A DNA stretch of 64,000 nucleotides. Source: Syntrophomonas sp. DTU018 (GTDB lineage: Bacteria; Bacillota; Syntrophomonadia; Syntrophomonadales; Syntrophomonadaceae). The DNA lies in contig LFSR01000015.1 of assembly GCA_001513155.1 (NCBI GenBank), positions 1 through 64,000 of the forward strand. The letters are read 5' to 3'. How positions within the stretch are numbered: the first letter of the stretch is position 1; the number at the start of each line of letters is the position of its first letter. Position numbers and translations under genes: made by a program. The notes beneath the pieces are model-generated. The model was given only the letters and a program-made list of their open reading frames with translations. It had not been told where the DNA came from and made no database searches. Shown one piece after another: positions 25,039 to 33,867 of this stretch.

Positions 25039-27084
25039 TTATTCCTGGTTGTCCAGATACTCCTGAACTTCCTTGCGCTCTTCTTCTTTCTGAGCTTCTT
25101 TTATGGACAGCCCGATACGCTTTTCTTCGGGGTCAATACTCAGAATCTTGGTACGTACCTGCTGTCCTACTTTCACAACATCTTCGGGCTTTTCCACCCG
25201 GTGGTCAGCCAAATGAGATATATGCACCAGGCCATCCACTCCAGGTTCTACCTCCACAAATGCTCCGAAGGGGGCAATGCGGACCACTGTACCATCAATT
25301 ATATCCCCTTCCTGGTATTTTTCCAGTACAATCTCCCAGGGGCTCTTCAAAAGCTGTTTGCGGCTTAATGATACCCTTTCCTTTTCCCGGTCCAGGCCCA
25401 GTATGAAAACATCCAGTTCGTCGCCTTCCTTCAGCACATTGGAGGGATGTTCAACCCGGTGGTGATCCAGTTCGGATACGTGCAGCAGTCCTTCATAACC
25501 TCCCAGGTCTATGAAAGCACCGTAATCAACGATACGTTTGACCCGGCCTTTGCGGACCTGACCCTCAGCGATGTTGTTCCAAAACTCTTCCTTGCGGCGG
25601 GCTTTTTCCTCAGCTACCAGGTCCTTGCGGGACACCACAATCTGGGATCCCCGGCGTTTATTGCGGTTAAATTCGATAATCTTGAAGGATAATGTTTTAC
25701 CTATATATTCATCCAGGTTACGCACATACCCATCTTCCACATGAGAAGCCGGCAGGAAAGCTACAACTCCGACGTCCACCAGCAGACCGCCCTTGACGCT
25801 TTCGGTCACCGTGCCTTCCACCACCTGGCCGTTTTTGAAAGCCTCTTCCAGCTGATCCATAACCCGCTTGGCATCTACTCTTTTCTTGGAGAGCAGAATG
25901 GTTCCGTCATCGTCCCATTTCAGAACCATGACTTCAAGATCATCGCCAACCTTAACCAGTTCCTTGGCTGAATCCACTTCTTTCACTGACAGTTCCCGGA
26001 GAGGAATGATACCCTCCGATTTTCCGCCAACATCCACCATAACTTCATCATCGCGTACTTCAATTACAGTGCCATGTATTACATCCCCCCGTGAGGGAGA
26101 AGCAAAATCGGCCATCTCTGCTTCCATATTGGCGAAAGATTCTTCCTGAAGGGATTCATCCGATGTCTGCCCTTGCTCTCCAGGCTGTACCTCTGGGGCA
26201 GTTTCCTGCTGGATTTGATTCTCCTGGTTTAATCCCTGGTTTTCTTGTTCGTCCATCATTGTCATCCTATCCACTACCTCCTTGATCTTCCAATCCGGAG
26301 TTGAAGCCCCGGCTGTGATACCCACCCGGTTAACCCCCTTAAGCCAATCAGGTTGAATCTCTTCTGCTGATTGAATTAAATGGGTTGGTACTCCGGTATT
26401 TGAACACTCCTTAAACAGAGTGGTCGTGTTTGAACTTTGACGGTCACCTACTACTAGAATCATGTCAACCCGGTTGGCCAGGCTTTGTCCTGATTCCTGA
26501 CGCAGTCTAGTGGCCGCACAGATAGTATTAAAAACCCTGATCTCCTTGGCCTTAGGTATTAATTCCTGAACTACCTGGAAATAATCCCTTTCATTTTTAG
26601 TAGTTTGGGACACAACCGCCAGTTTATTAGCCTTTGATACCTGGCTGGCGTCTTCCTTGTTGGCTACTACCTGCGCTTTGTCAACCCATCCTATTATGCC
26701 CTGCACTTCCGGGTGGTGGATATCACCGTATACAATAATATCATACCCTTCTTTTTGCAGAGTTGTAACTAAATCGTGGATGCGCTTGACCAACGGACAG
26801 GTAGCGTCAACTATTTCTATTCCCCGGCTGCGGGCCTCCTCCCAGATATGAGCAGGCGCACCGTGGGAACGGATAATTATACCTGCGGCTGAATCCCCTA
26901 TATCTGCGAGGCAGTTGATAGGACTTATGCCCATGTCCTCCAGGGATTTTACTACTGCTTCATTATGAACAATCGGACCTAACGTATAATAGGTACCGTC
27001 CCGCTTGGCACAATCCTGGGCAATTTCAATCGCCCGTCTTACTCCGCTGCAAAAACCGGCGTGGGGAGCAATTTCGATATCCAT
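25039..27084 (-). CDS. ispH: IspH-ribosomal protein S1 fusion
   Basis: Residues 1 to about 277 are 4-hydroxy-3-methylbut-2-enyl diphosphate reductase, the last step of the MEP pathway, with the three [4Fe-4S] ligands Cys12, Cys96 and Cys189. An acidic, Gln-rich linker (about 278-332) joins four S1 RNA-binding repeats, starting near 333, 420, 506 and 591, as in ribosomal protein S1. The fusion is known in Clostridia. At 681 residues it is complete. It is preceded by plsC and cmk on the same strand, an order common in Clostridia (cmk-plsC-ispH/S1). Confidence 0.96.
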   Translation of the reverse strand: MDIEIAPHAGFCSGVRRAIEIAQDCAKRDGTYYTLGPIVHNEAVVKSLEDMGISPINCLADIGDSAAGIIIRSHGAPAHIWEEARSRGIEIVDATCPLVKRIHDLVTTLQKEGYDIIVYGDIHHPEVQGIIGWVDKAQVVANKEDASQVSKANKLAVVSQTTKNERDYFQVVQELIPKAKEIRVFNTICAATRLRQESGQSLANRVDMILVVGDRQSSNTTTLFKECSNTGVPTHLIQSAEEIQPDWLKGVNRVGITAGASTPDWKIKEVVDRMTMMDEQENQGLNQENQIQQETAPEVQPGEQGQTSDESLQEESFANMEAEMADFASPSRGDVIHGTVIEVRDDEVMVDVGGKSEGIIPLRELSVKEVDSAKELVKVGDDLEVMVLKWDDDGTILLSKKRVDAKRVMDQLEEAFKNGQVVEGTVTESVKGGLLVDVGVVAFLPASHVEDGYVRNLDEYIGKTLSFKIIEFNRNKRRGSQIVVSRKDLVAEEKARRKEEFWNNIAEGQVRKGRVKRIVDYGAFIDLGGYEGLLHVSELDHHRVEHPSNVLKEGDELDVFILGLDREKERVSLSRKQLLKSPWEIVLEKYQEGDIIDGTVVRIAPFGAFVEVEPGVDGLVHISHLADHRVEKPEDVVKVGQQVRTKILSIDPEEKRIGLSIKEAQKEEERKEVQEYLDNQE

Positions 27085-27145
27085 AATACTCCTCCCACAA
27101 GACCATACGACTTACTATTTCGTATTAGTATAGATAATTCCTGCT

Positions 27146-27736
27146 TTATTTACGCAAAAGTCTCTCTATTTCATTCATGACTTCCTGGCTAATTTCATCC
27201 AGCAAAGCTGAGGTTACCTTTTTTCCGGTGTATTTTTCCATACTGATCGGCTCTCCCATCCGTACTTCAAAAGGATGCAGCCAACCGAAGGGAATAAACC
27301 AATCTGTTCCTACACAAGCTACTGGTAAAATAGGCGCACCAGTTTTGACAGCTATCATAGCGGTGCCAGCCTGGGCTTTTAAATCCTCGCTGCGGTTGCG
27401 GCCTCCTTCTGGAAAAATTCCCAGTACCTTTTGCTGTTCCAATAAAGCCATGGCATGACGCAGGGCAGTTCGATCTCCGGCTTTGCGATGCACAGGAAAA
27501 GCATTCAAGCTATAAAAGAACCAGGCCATCCAGCGCCGCTGGAAAAACTCTGCCTTGGCCATGAAACAGATGGGCCGCGGTGCAACCGCTCCTATTACCA
27601 CCGGATCCCACATGCTGACATGATTGGCGGCAATGATTACCGGGCCTTTCTTAGGCAGATTGTGTATTCCGCTGGATTTCAAACCCAAAATTGCGAAAAT
27701 AATACGGGCCAAGACTCGCAAGCTTTTATAGAGCAT
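27146..27736 (-). CDS. plsC: 1-acyl-sn-glycerol-3-phosphate acyltransferase
   Basis: Adds the second acyl chain to make phosphatidic acid. The catalytic NHVSMWDP (HX4D) motif is at about residues 38-45 and the substrate-binding FPEGGRNR at about 114-121. It has one N-terminal hydrophobic segment and 196 residues. It overlaps the end of cmk by 11 bases, so it is probably translationally coupled. Confidence 0.92.
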   Translation of the reverse strand: MLYKSLRVLARIIFAILGLKSSGIHNLPKKGPVIIAANHVSMWDPVVIGAVAPRPICFMAKAEFFQRRWMAWFFYSLNAFPVHRKAGDRTALRHAMALLEQQKVLGIFPEGGRNRSEDLKAQAGTAMIAVKTGAPILPVACVGTDWFIPFGWLHPFEVRMGEPISMEKYTGKKVTSALLDEISQEVMNEIERLLRK

Positions 27737-28403
27737 CCTTTATTACTGCTCCCCCTTGTATAATGCTCATAATCCTGGTCACTGCTTCTTCCACGGTCAA
27801 ATCGGTAGTATCAATCACAATGGAATCAGGCAATATTTTTAAAGCCCCCACTTCCCGGTGGGCATCCTGGTAATCCCGTTTTTCAATATCCTTTCTAATA
27901 TCCTCTTCATTAACTTGATAGCCTTTGGACTGCAGTTCTTTTATGCGACGCCGGGTACGTTCCTCCAGAGAAGCTGTCACAAAAAACTTGAAATCAGCAT
28001 CGGGCAAAACACACTCGCCAATATCGCGGCCATCCATAACCACCGAGTGATTCCTGGCCATATCCTGCTGCATGCGGACCATTTGTTCGCGAACCGCCGG
28101 GTGAGCAGCCACTTGAGCCACTACAGAACTCACCTCCGGCGAACGGATGTCGGCAGTAACATCTTCACCATCACATATAACCTTTTGTTCTTGGGAATCG
28201 GGTAGAAATGAGATATGTGTGTGAAAGGCCAGATCCACTAACTGCTGAGGATCATTTATATCAATGGCAGCTTTAATGGCCTTGAGAGCCAGAGCCCGGT
28301 ACATGGCACCAGTATCAATGTACAGATAAGACAATCTAGAGGCTAATGTCCTGGCGATAGTACTTTTGCCTGCTCCGGCAGGTCCGTCGATAGCAATCTT
28401 CAT
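27726..28403 (-). CDS. cmk: Cytidylate kinase
   Basis: Phosphorylates CMP and dCMP. The Walker A GPAGAGKST begins at residue 8; the NMP-binding and VMDGRDIG motifs and a LID region rich in Arg (LEERTRRRIKEL) follow. The ATG at 28403 gives 225 residues, the normal length; an upstream ATG at 28433 would add ten residues unlike the family. The ribosome-binding site is weak (GGTGG). Confidence 0.95.
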   Translation of the reverse strand: MKIAIDGPAGAGKSTIARTLASRLSYLYIDTGAMYRALALKAIKAAIDINDPQQLVDLAFHTHISFLPDSQEQKVICDGEDVTADIRSPEVSSVVAQVAAHPAVREQMVRMQQDMARNHSVVMDGRDIGECVLPDADFKFFVTASLEERTRRRIKELQSKGYQVNEEDIRKDIEKRDYQDAHREVGALKILPDSIVIDTTDLTVEEAVTRIMSIIQGGAVIKDAL

Positions 28404-28509
28404 ACAACAAAAACCACCCAGTAATGTTCGCATCTATTGTATCATATCTAAGCAGGTAATAGAAAGGAAAACTGGTCTCAGATTTCCACGGCGCTCATGG
28501 CAGACTGAT

Positions 28510-28905
28510 CGCAATTGTCGCTGGCAGAGCAGATCACGATGAATGAAAAGTCACCTTTTGTGTCATTGCTGTGGAAATGACTGCGCTGTGTCATCGCGAG
28601 GAGTGAAGCGACGTGGCGATCTCTTTTCCACAGCCTGCGAACCTCTTTTGAGATTGCTTCGCTGCGCTCGCAATTATCACCTGAAGCACAGGCCACGATG
28701 AATGAAAAGTCCTCTTATGTGTCATTGCTGTGAAAATAGCTTCCTTTTATGTCATCACGAGGAGCGAAGCGACGTGGTGATCTCAACCGGTAAGCCCGGC
28801 TGATTTGAATGAGATTGCCACGCGCTACGCGCTCGCGATGACACAATGGTTGCCTTTTTACTGACATGAAAGCCATTTTCACAGCAATGACACTATAGCT
28901 GCCTT
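28510..28905. repeat. Mosaic palindromic repeat, locus 4 (longest array)
   Basis: Between aroA and cmk the whole gap is repeat. Modules include GCAATTGTCGCTGGCAGAGC...CACGATGAATGAAAAGTC, TGTCATTGCTGTGGAAATG, TGTCATCGCGAGGAGTG...GGCGATCTC, GAGATTGCTTCGC...CGCAATTATCACC, a second CACGATGAATGAAAAGTC, a second TGTCATTGCTGTGAAAATA, then a diverged palindromic module and CGCTCGCGATGACA. The repeated order suggests tandem duplication of a composite about 170 bases long. No gene is seen. Confidence 0.85.
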
Positions 28906-28939
28906 TTTACTGATAAGGGCTGTTTTCACCCCAATTACC

Positions 28940-30223
28940 CTAGCGGGACAAAATCTTGATGGTATCCCAGAAACCAGGGTAGGAAATATTTACTGCTTCG
29001 GCGTTATTGATGTAGGTAGATTGATCGGCAATGAGTCCTGCTACTGCCAGGCTCATGGCGATACGATGATCCCCAAAACTGTCCACGGTCCCTCCCTGTA
29101 TATGCGATTTGCTGCCATCCACAATAAACCCGTCCGGGGTCGCCTCAATGGCTGCCCCCATACGGCTCAACTGGGAACAGATAGCAGCAATGCGGTCTGT
29201 TTCTTTTACCCGGAGTTCAGCCGCATCCCGGACCACCGACACCCCCTGGGCAGCAGTCATAGCCACGGCTATCACCGGCAGCTCATCAATGAGACGGGGA
29301 ATAATCTCCCCTTCTATCTCCACGGCCTGTAAAGGGGCCGATTGCACCAGCAAATCGGCGACCGGTTCTCCGGCAATCGTCTGGGCGTCAAGAACGGTTA
29401 TGCGGGCTCCCATCTGCTTTAATACTTCCAGAATACCGGTGCGGGTGGGATTAATTCCTACTCTTTTCAGCAAAACCTCGGAGTTGGGTACAATAGAAGC
29501 AGCCACCAGCCAAAAGGCAGCTGAGGAAACATCGCCGGGTACTTCCCAATCCTGGGGAGACAGTTTGGCACCAGGAATAACCCTGACCTGGCCAGGCTTT
29601 ACCTCCAGCTTAGCCCCCATAGCCATCAGCATGCGTTCCGTATGATCCCGGGAGGCATGCTCTTCCAAAACAGCAGTAACACCCTCAGCCTGCAGCCCAG
29701 CCAGCAGTAGGGCTGACTTCACCTGGGCACTGGCTACGGGCATGTGATACTCTATGCCCTGGAGTTGTCCTCCCTGTACAGCCAGAGGCGGGTAGTTACC
29801 TCTCCGGGCCATAAAATTCGCCCCCATCATGGACAGGGGGGTGATGACCCTCTGCATAGGCCGCTGGTTCAGGGAATCATCCCCGCTGAGGACTGTCATA
29901 AAAGGCCTTCCCGCTAAAAGACCGGCCAGCATGCGCATAGTGGTACCAGAGTTGCCGCAATCCAATACCCTGGCCGGTTCCTGCAAGGCGTCAATACCCG
30001 GACTGTCAATGATTAATTCTTTGTCCTGTTTTTGTATGGTCAATCCCAGGGCCTGGAGGCATTTACAGGAAGACCAGGTATCTTCAGCTTCCAAAAAATT
30101 TTTAACCCGGCTGCGTCCTTCGGCCAGGGCAGATAAAATCACTGTCCGGTGGGAAATGGACTTGTCCGGAGCAACTTCTGTTTCTCCCTTTAAATATGAC
30201 ACCTTATTGACGACCGTCTGCAT
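28940..30223 (-). CDS. aroA: 3-phosphoshikimate 1-carboxyvinyltransferase (EPSP synthase)
   Basis: Sixth step of the shikimate pathway. Motifs: PDKSISHR (substrate Lys/Ser/Arg) near residue 20, LDCGNSGTTMRMLAG near 90, SAQVKSALLLAGL near 160, and RVKETDR near 335. About 427 residues from the ATG at 30223, which has AGGAGG six bases upstream; an earlier ATG lies in the tyrA end and is not supported. Last gene of aroF-tyrA-aroA. Confidence 0.96.
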   Translation of the reverse strand: MQTVVNKVSYLKGETEVAPDKSISHRTVILSALAEGRSRVKNFLEAEDTWSSCKCLQALGLTIQKQDKELIIDSPGIDALQEPARVLDCGNSGTTMRMLAGLLAGRPFMTVLSGDDSLNQRPMQRVITPLSMMGANFMARRGNYPPLAVQGGQLQGIEYHMPVASAQVKSALLLAGLQAEGVTAVLEEHASRDHTERMLMAMGAKLEVKPGQVRVIPGAKLSPQDWEVPGDVSSAAFWLVAASIVPNSEVLLKRVGINPTRTGILEVLKQMGARITVLDAQTIAGEPVADLLVQSAPLQAVEIEGEIIPRLIDELPVIAVAMTAAQGVSVVRDAAELRVKETDRIAAICSQLSRMGAAIEATPDGFIVDGSKSHIQGGTVDSFGDHRIAMSLAVAGLIADQSTYINNAEAVNISYPGFWDTIKILSR

Positions 30224-30233
30224 GGACTTCCTC

Positions 30234-31310
30234 CTATCTGATCCAGGCTTTAATGGACTCATCCTGCAAAGCTTTTACTGCCCTTTGCCCATCTTCAAGG
30301 CTGGAAACTCCCAGGCGAATGGTGCCTCCATCCCCTTCGCGGACCCGCAGGATTTCAATATCCACAATATTTATATTATGTTCTCCCAGAATCCTTCCCA
30401 AATTACCTATCACACCGGGCTCATCCGGGACAATACAGATGACATCGCACATGACCGGCAGCAGTCCCTTCTGACCGTGGGGTATCTGGCTGCGGATCGC
30501 TTGCGCCCGGATCAGTTCAGACAGCAGTTTTTCATGATCATTCTCCTCCAGGGCTGAGCGCAGCTGGATCAGGTTATCGATCAATTTGTTAAGCCCTTCC
30601 ACCACGGCGGAACGGTTGGTGGTCAGTATTCCTTTCCACAGGGTGGGACTGGAGGAAGCCACCCGGGTAGTATCCCGGAAACCTCCCGCTGCCAGCATTA
30701 GCAGATCTGGCTGCCCTTCCGTAAGATTTACCAGGCTTACCGCAGCCAGGTGAGGTATATGGCTGATAGCTGCCACCATTTGATCATGTACCGAAGCTTC
30801 CATGATCTTTATTTTGGCTCCGGTTACAGAAAGCAAGTCGATTAGCTGCTGGATTATTTCCGGAGGAGTTTCAGGTCCGGGAGTCAAAACATAAACCGCA
30901 TTTTCAAACAAATAGCGGTCTGCTCCCTGAATACCGTGAATTTCCGACCCGGCCATAGGGTGTCCGCCGATAAAATGGACACCCGCCGGCAGGCCTTTCA
31001 TCCACTCCATTACTCTCTGCTTGGTGCTGCCTACATCGGTTACGATGGTTCCCGGGCGAACAAATCCCGCCATTTCAGCTATTAACTGAGGAAAGGTCTC
31101 CAGAGGAGTGCAGAGGAATATTACCTGGGCCTCCCGGAGGCCCTCCAGGGAAGCCATTTCATCAATAGCCCCAATATCCAGGGCTTTTTGCAATGCTTCA
31201 TGGTCATTGTCAATACCAGTAATACTGCCCACTTCAGGAGATTCATGCAGGGCCAGACCTAAGGAACCACCTATCAAACCAATACCTATAATAGCTACAT
31301 TGATGCCCAT
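30234..31310 (-). CDS. tyrA: Prephenate dehydrogenase with C-terminal ACT domain
   Basis: Oxidative decarboxylation of prephenate toward tyrosine. The Rossmann motif GIGLIGGSLGLAL is at about residues 10-22; TDVGSTK and FIGGHPMAGSE are diagnostic. A C-terminal ACT domain (about 285-355) predicts feedback by tyrosine. 358 residues. It lies 2 bases after aroF and 10 before aroA. Confidence 0.95.
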   Translation of the reverse strand: MGINVAIIGIGLIGGSLGLALHESPEVGSITGIDNDHEALQKALDIGAIDEMASLEGLREAQVIFLCTPLETFPQLIAEMAGFVRPGTIVTDVGSTKQRVMEWMKGLPAGVHFIGGHPMAGSEIHGIQGADRYLFENAVYVLTPGPETPPEIIQQLIDLLSVTGAKIKIMEASVHDQMVAAISHIPHLAAVSLVNLTEGQPDLLMLAAGGFRDTTRVASSSPTLWKGILTTNRSAVVEGLNKLIDNLIQLRSALEENDHEKLLSELIRAQAIRSQIPHGQKGLLPVMCDVICIVPDEPGVIGNLGRILGEHNINIVDIEILRVREGDGGTIRLGVSSLEDGQRAVKALQDESIKAWIR

Positions 31311-31312
31311 AA

Positions 31313-32332
31313 TCAGTTCTCCTCAGCCGCAAGTAAAGCCATAACCATACTGCGGACACGCTTTACCATTCGGGCAAAGTTTTCCGGAGTTAAAGACTGG
31401 GGTCCATCGGACAAAGCTTCGCTGGGATTCTGGTGAACCTCCACCATTACTCCGTCTGCTCCTGCACCGACAGCAGCCAAAGCCATAGGCTCCACCAGTT
31501 TCCACTTGCCGGTGCCGTGACTGGGATCAACGATAATGGGCAGGTGAGTCAGCTGTTTAATCAAAGGCACTGCGCTTAAATCCAGAGTATTTCTGGTGTA
31601 GTTTTCAAAGGAGCGAATGCCCCGTTCACACATGATTACCTGATCGTTGCCGCTGGATATTATATATTCGGCAGCCATAATCCATTCTTCGATAGTGGCT
31701 GACGGTCCGCGCTTCAGCAAGACAGGCCGCTGGGCTTTGCCCAGTTCCCGCAGTAAAAAGAAGTTCTGCATGTTGCGGGCGCCCACCTGAAGAATATCAA
31801 CATAAGAGGCCACCTCATCAACCAAACGGGGGTCCATGATTTCAGTAACTACCGGCAGGCCGGTAAGCTCCCGGGCTTCCGCCAATATCTCCAGGCCTTC
31901 ATGTTCCAATCCCTGGAAAGAATAGGGCGAAGTCCGGGGTTTAAAAGCTCCCCCGCGCAGCATAGTTGCCCCCGCTTCTTTTACCGCCTGGGCTACTTCC
32001 AGGTATTTGCTGCGTCCTTCCACGGCACAGGGTCCGGCAATAATCTGGATCTGTCCTCCGCCCACCGTTTGCTGGCCTACCTGGATAACTGTGTCCTCGG
32101 GTTTAAACTCGCGCGATGCCATTTTGAAGGGCTGCGCAATGGGCACGACTTTCTCCACGCCCGGCAGGGTCTCAAACAGTTCCATGGTGGAGGGGGTCCT
32201 CTGCCCGATGGCACCTATTATAGTCCTTTCCACACCCCGGGACAGGTGGAACTGAAAACCCTTTTCCTCCAGCTTCTTGCATACCTGCTCGATTTGGACC
32301 GGAATCGCATGAGGTTCCATAACAATAATCAT
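31313..32332 (-). CDS. aroF: DAHP synthase with N-terminal ferredoxin-like domain
   Basis: Joins PEP and erythrose 4-phosphate to start aromatic synthesis (type I-beta family). An N-terminal regulatory ferredoxin-like domain (1 to about 70, with IGAIGQRT) precedes the catalytic barrel: AGPCAVEGRSK, RGGAFKPRTSPYSFQG, LKRGPSATIEEW and VDPSHGTGKW. 339 residues. It heads aroF-tyrA-aroA and sits behind an attenuator-like leader. A shorter paralogue at 38111 lacks the N-terminal domain. Confidence 0.95.
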   Translation of the reverse strand: MIIVMEPHAIPVQIEQVCKKLEEKGFQFHLSRGVERTIIGAIGQRTPSTMELFETLPGVEKVVPIAQPFKMASREFKPEDTVIQVGQQTVGGGQIQIIAGPCAVEGRSKYLEVAQAVKEAGATMLRGGAFKPRTSPYSFQGLEHEGLEILAEARELTGLPVVTEIMDPRLVDEVASYVDILQVGARNMQNFFLLRELGKAQRPVLLKRGPSATIEEWIMAAEYIISSGNDQVIMCERGIRSFENYTRNTLDLSAVPLIKQLTHLPIIVDPSHGTGKWKLVEPMALAAVGAGADGVMVEVHQNPSEALSDGPQSLTPENFARMVKRVRSMVMALLAAEEN

Positions 32333-32335
32333 TTT

Positions 32336-32434
32336 CTACCAACTCCTTTTCCTTTGGAGATGGTGAGAAAACAAAAAAACCATGGCGTAAACGCCCATGG
32401 TTCCACATGGTACATTTTCCCACCATACTGCCAT
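32336..32434 (-). CDS. Possible leader peptide with tandem Trp codons before aroF
   Basis: An ATG at 32434 opens a 32-codon frame beginning Met-Ala-Val-Trp-Trp, running through the attenuator hairpin and stopping (TAG 32338-32336) just before the aroF ATG; one more Trp precedes the stop. Two adjacent Trp codons early in a short frame in front of an aromatic-pathway attenuator suggest a leader peptide. Against this, the upstream ribosome-binding site is weak and the frame continues through the terminator stem. Treat as a hypothesis. Confidence 0.35.
   Translation of the reverse strand: MAVWWENVPCGTMGVYAMVFLFSHHLQRKRSW
32378..32402 (-). promoter_or_regulatory. Attenuator (intrinsic terminator) in the aroF leader
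   Basis: aaccatggcg (32378-32387) pairs with cgcccatggtt (32392-32402) with one bulged base; on the minus strand seven T follow. It sits between the predicted promoter (32477-32506) and the aroF start at 32332, so read-through must be regulated. The sense of regulation is not determined. Confidence 0.7.
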
Positions 32435-32476
32435 ACTACTTATTTTTTTGGAAGCTTCCTACCGTACTACACAAAC

Positions 32477-32506
32477 AGAATAGCATTAATCAGTTACCGG
32501 GTGCAA
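32477..32506 (-). promoter_or_regulatory. SigA-type promoter for aroF-tyrA-aroA
   Basis: Minus-strand -35 TTGCAC (32506-32501), 18-base spacer, -10 TATTCT (32482-32477). It predicts a leader of about 140 bases that contains a GGAAGCTTCC palindrome (32450-32459), the tandem-Trp frame and the attenuator. Confidence 0.6.
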
Positions 32507-32608
32507 GTATAAAAAGCTCGTACTAAAGGATCAAAACAACACAACAGGCAGGAAACTCAAGCATAATAATAGAAAATGATGGTAAGTTCTTTAGAAAGGA
32601 GCGGTTTT

Positions 32609-33097
32609 ATGACTGAGGCGCAAGGATTAGGTGTGCTGTTGGCTCTGGGAGGATTTCTGGCTCTGTTTCTCCTGTTGGGATTGGTATTCTATATCCTGTT
32701 TGCCCTGGGGCTGTATACTATGGCCAAACGGCGCGATCTGCCCAATCCATGGCTGGCCTGGATTCCCGTTGCTCAGTTATACACCATGGGAGAGGTTATT
32801 GGCCCGGTAAAACTGGGGAACTTTACAGCTGATAAACCCGGCCTTTACTTGTTGGTTGCTATACTGGGCTTGACAGTGCTATCGGGAATTCCAGTACTGG
32901 GGCCGATTTTTACTCTGGCCAGTGCGGTAGTATCCATAGGAGCCCTTTATCTCCTTTTCAGTCGCTATACCACCGGTAGTACCCCACTCCTTTATACTAT
33001 CTTGGGTATCATCACCTGCGGAGCATTGGCGGCCATTTTCGTTTTTGTAATTCGCAATAACGAATACATACCTGCCGATATATCATCAGCGGCTTAA
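32609..33097 (+). CDS. Hypothetical four-helix membrane protein
   Basis: A 162-residue protein with about four membrane segments (near residues 8-35, 75-95, 98-118 and 128-150) and a conserved-looking cytoplasmic stretch MAKRRDLPNPWLAWIPVAQLY after the first helix. Proteins with a similar 'NPWLAWIP' block are common uncharacterized membrane proteins in Clostridia. The ATG at 32609 has AAAGGAG seven bases upstream. It is a lone plus-strand gene ending at a shared terminator. No function is proposed. Confidence 0.7.
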   Translation: MTEAQGLGVLLALGGFLALFLLLGLVFYILFALGLYTMAKRRDLPNPWLAWIPVAQLYTMGEVIGPVKLGNFTADKPGLYLLVAILGLTVLSGIPVLGPIFTLASAVVSIGALYLLFSRYTTGSTPLLYTILGIITCGALAAIFVFVIRNNEYIPADISSAA

Positions 33098-33111
33098 CCT
33101 CCTATCATTAA

Positions 33112-33147
33112 AAAGGACGGTTTAGGTGATATCCCAAACCGTCCTTT
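33112..33147. terminator. Bidirectional terminator between the membrane protein and livF
   Basis: AAAGGACGGTTT (33112-33123) pairs perfectly with AAACCGTCCTTT (33136-33147). It lies between convergent genes; A/T tracts are present on both sides. Confidence 0.8.
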
Positions 33148-33159
33148 CTTGTATTCTCT

Positions 33160-33867
33160 TTAAGCTTTCCCCAGATAGGCCTTCTTGACCTGTTCGTTTT
33201 CCGCCAGTTCCCGCCCTGGGCCCTGCAGGGTTATAGTTCCGGTCTCCAGCACATAACCATAATCAGCAATATGCAGAGCAGCGGTAGCATTCTGCTCAAT
33301 GAGCAGGATGGTCATTCCGTCTTTATGAATGTCCATAATAACGCGGAATACTTCCTTAACCAGCAAAGGTGCCAGCCCCAGGGAAGGCTCATCCATCATC
33401 AGCAAACGTGGACGGGACATTAACGCCCTGCCTATGGCCAGCATTTGCTGTTCTCCTCCTGACAGGGTACCGGCTACCTGCCATTCCCTCTCTTTCAGAC
33501 GCGGAAAGATATCAAATACCTTCTGGAGGTCCTGGTTTATACCCGCTTTATCTTTGCGGGCATAAGCCCCCATCTGCAGATTTTCCATAACCGTTAGATT
33601 GGAAAAGATGCGGCGGCCTTCCGGAACCAGGGTAATGCCTTTTTTGACGATATCCACAGTAGGCAATCCGGTAATATCTTCCCCTTCGAAATATATCTTG
33701 CCGGAAGCAGCAGGAACCTGGTTGCAAATAGCTCGCAAAGTAGTGCTTTTGCCTGCTCCGTTGGCACCAATCAGGGTAATAATCTTGTTTTCCGGTACCT
33801 CCAGACTTATTCCCTTTAGGGCATGAATTCCTCCATAGTATACATGTAAATCTTCAATTCTAAGCAT
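33160..33867 (-). CDS. livF: Branched-chain amino-acid ABC importer ATPase LivF
   Basis: Second ATPase of a high-affinity branched-chain amino-acid importer. Walker A GANGAGKST near residue 36, signature LSGGEQQMLAIGRAL near 134 and Walker B LLMMDEPSLGLAPLL near 154. The ATG at 33867 lies six bases behind GGTGG; the start region overlaps the livG stop by 8 bases. About 235 residues. Last gene of livJHMGF. Confidence 0.95.
   Translation of the reverse strand: MLRIEDLHVYYGGIHALKGISLEVPENKIITLIGANGAGKSTTLRAICNQVPAASGKIYFEGEDITGLPTVDIVKKGITLVPEGRRIFSNLTVMENLQMGAYARKDKAGINQDLQKVFDIFPRLKEREWQVAGTLSGGEQQMLAIGRALMSRPRLLMMDEPSLGLAPLLVKEVFRVIMDIHKDGMTILLIEQNATAALHIADYGYVLETGTITLQGPGRELAENEQVKKAYLGKA

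Noticed and set aside
28510-28905. CRISPR-like array in the aroA-cmk gap
   Set aside because: Modules are palindromic, diverged, unevenly spaced and present at four other loci; there are no unique spacers of constant length.
32336-32470. T-box riboswitch in the aroF leader (TGGAACC before the terminator)
   Set aside because: The leader is only about 140 bases, too short for stem I and specifier loop, and the TGGA discriminator match does not fit tRNA-Trp, Tyr or Phe.
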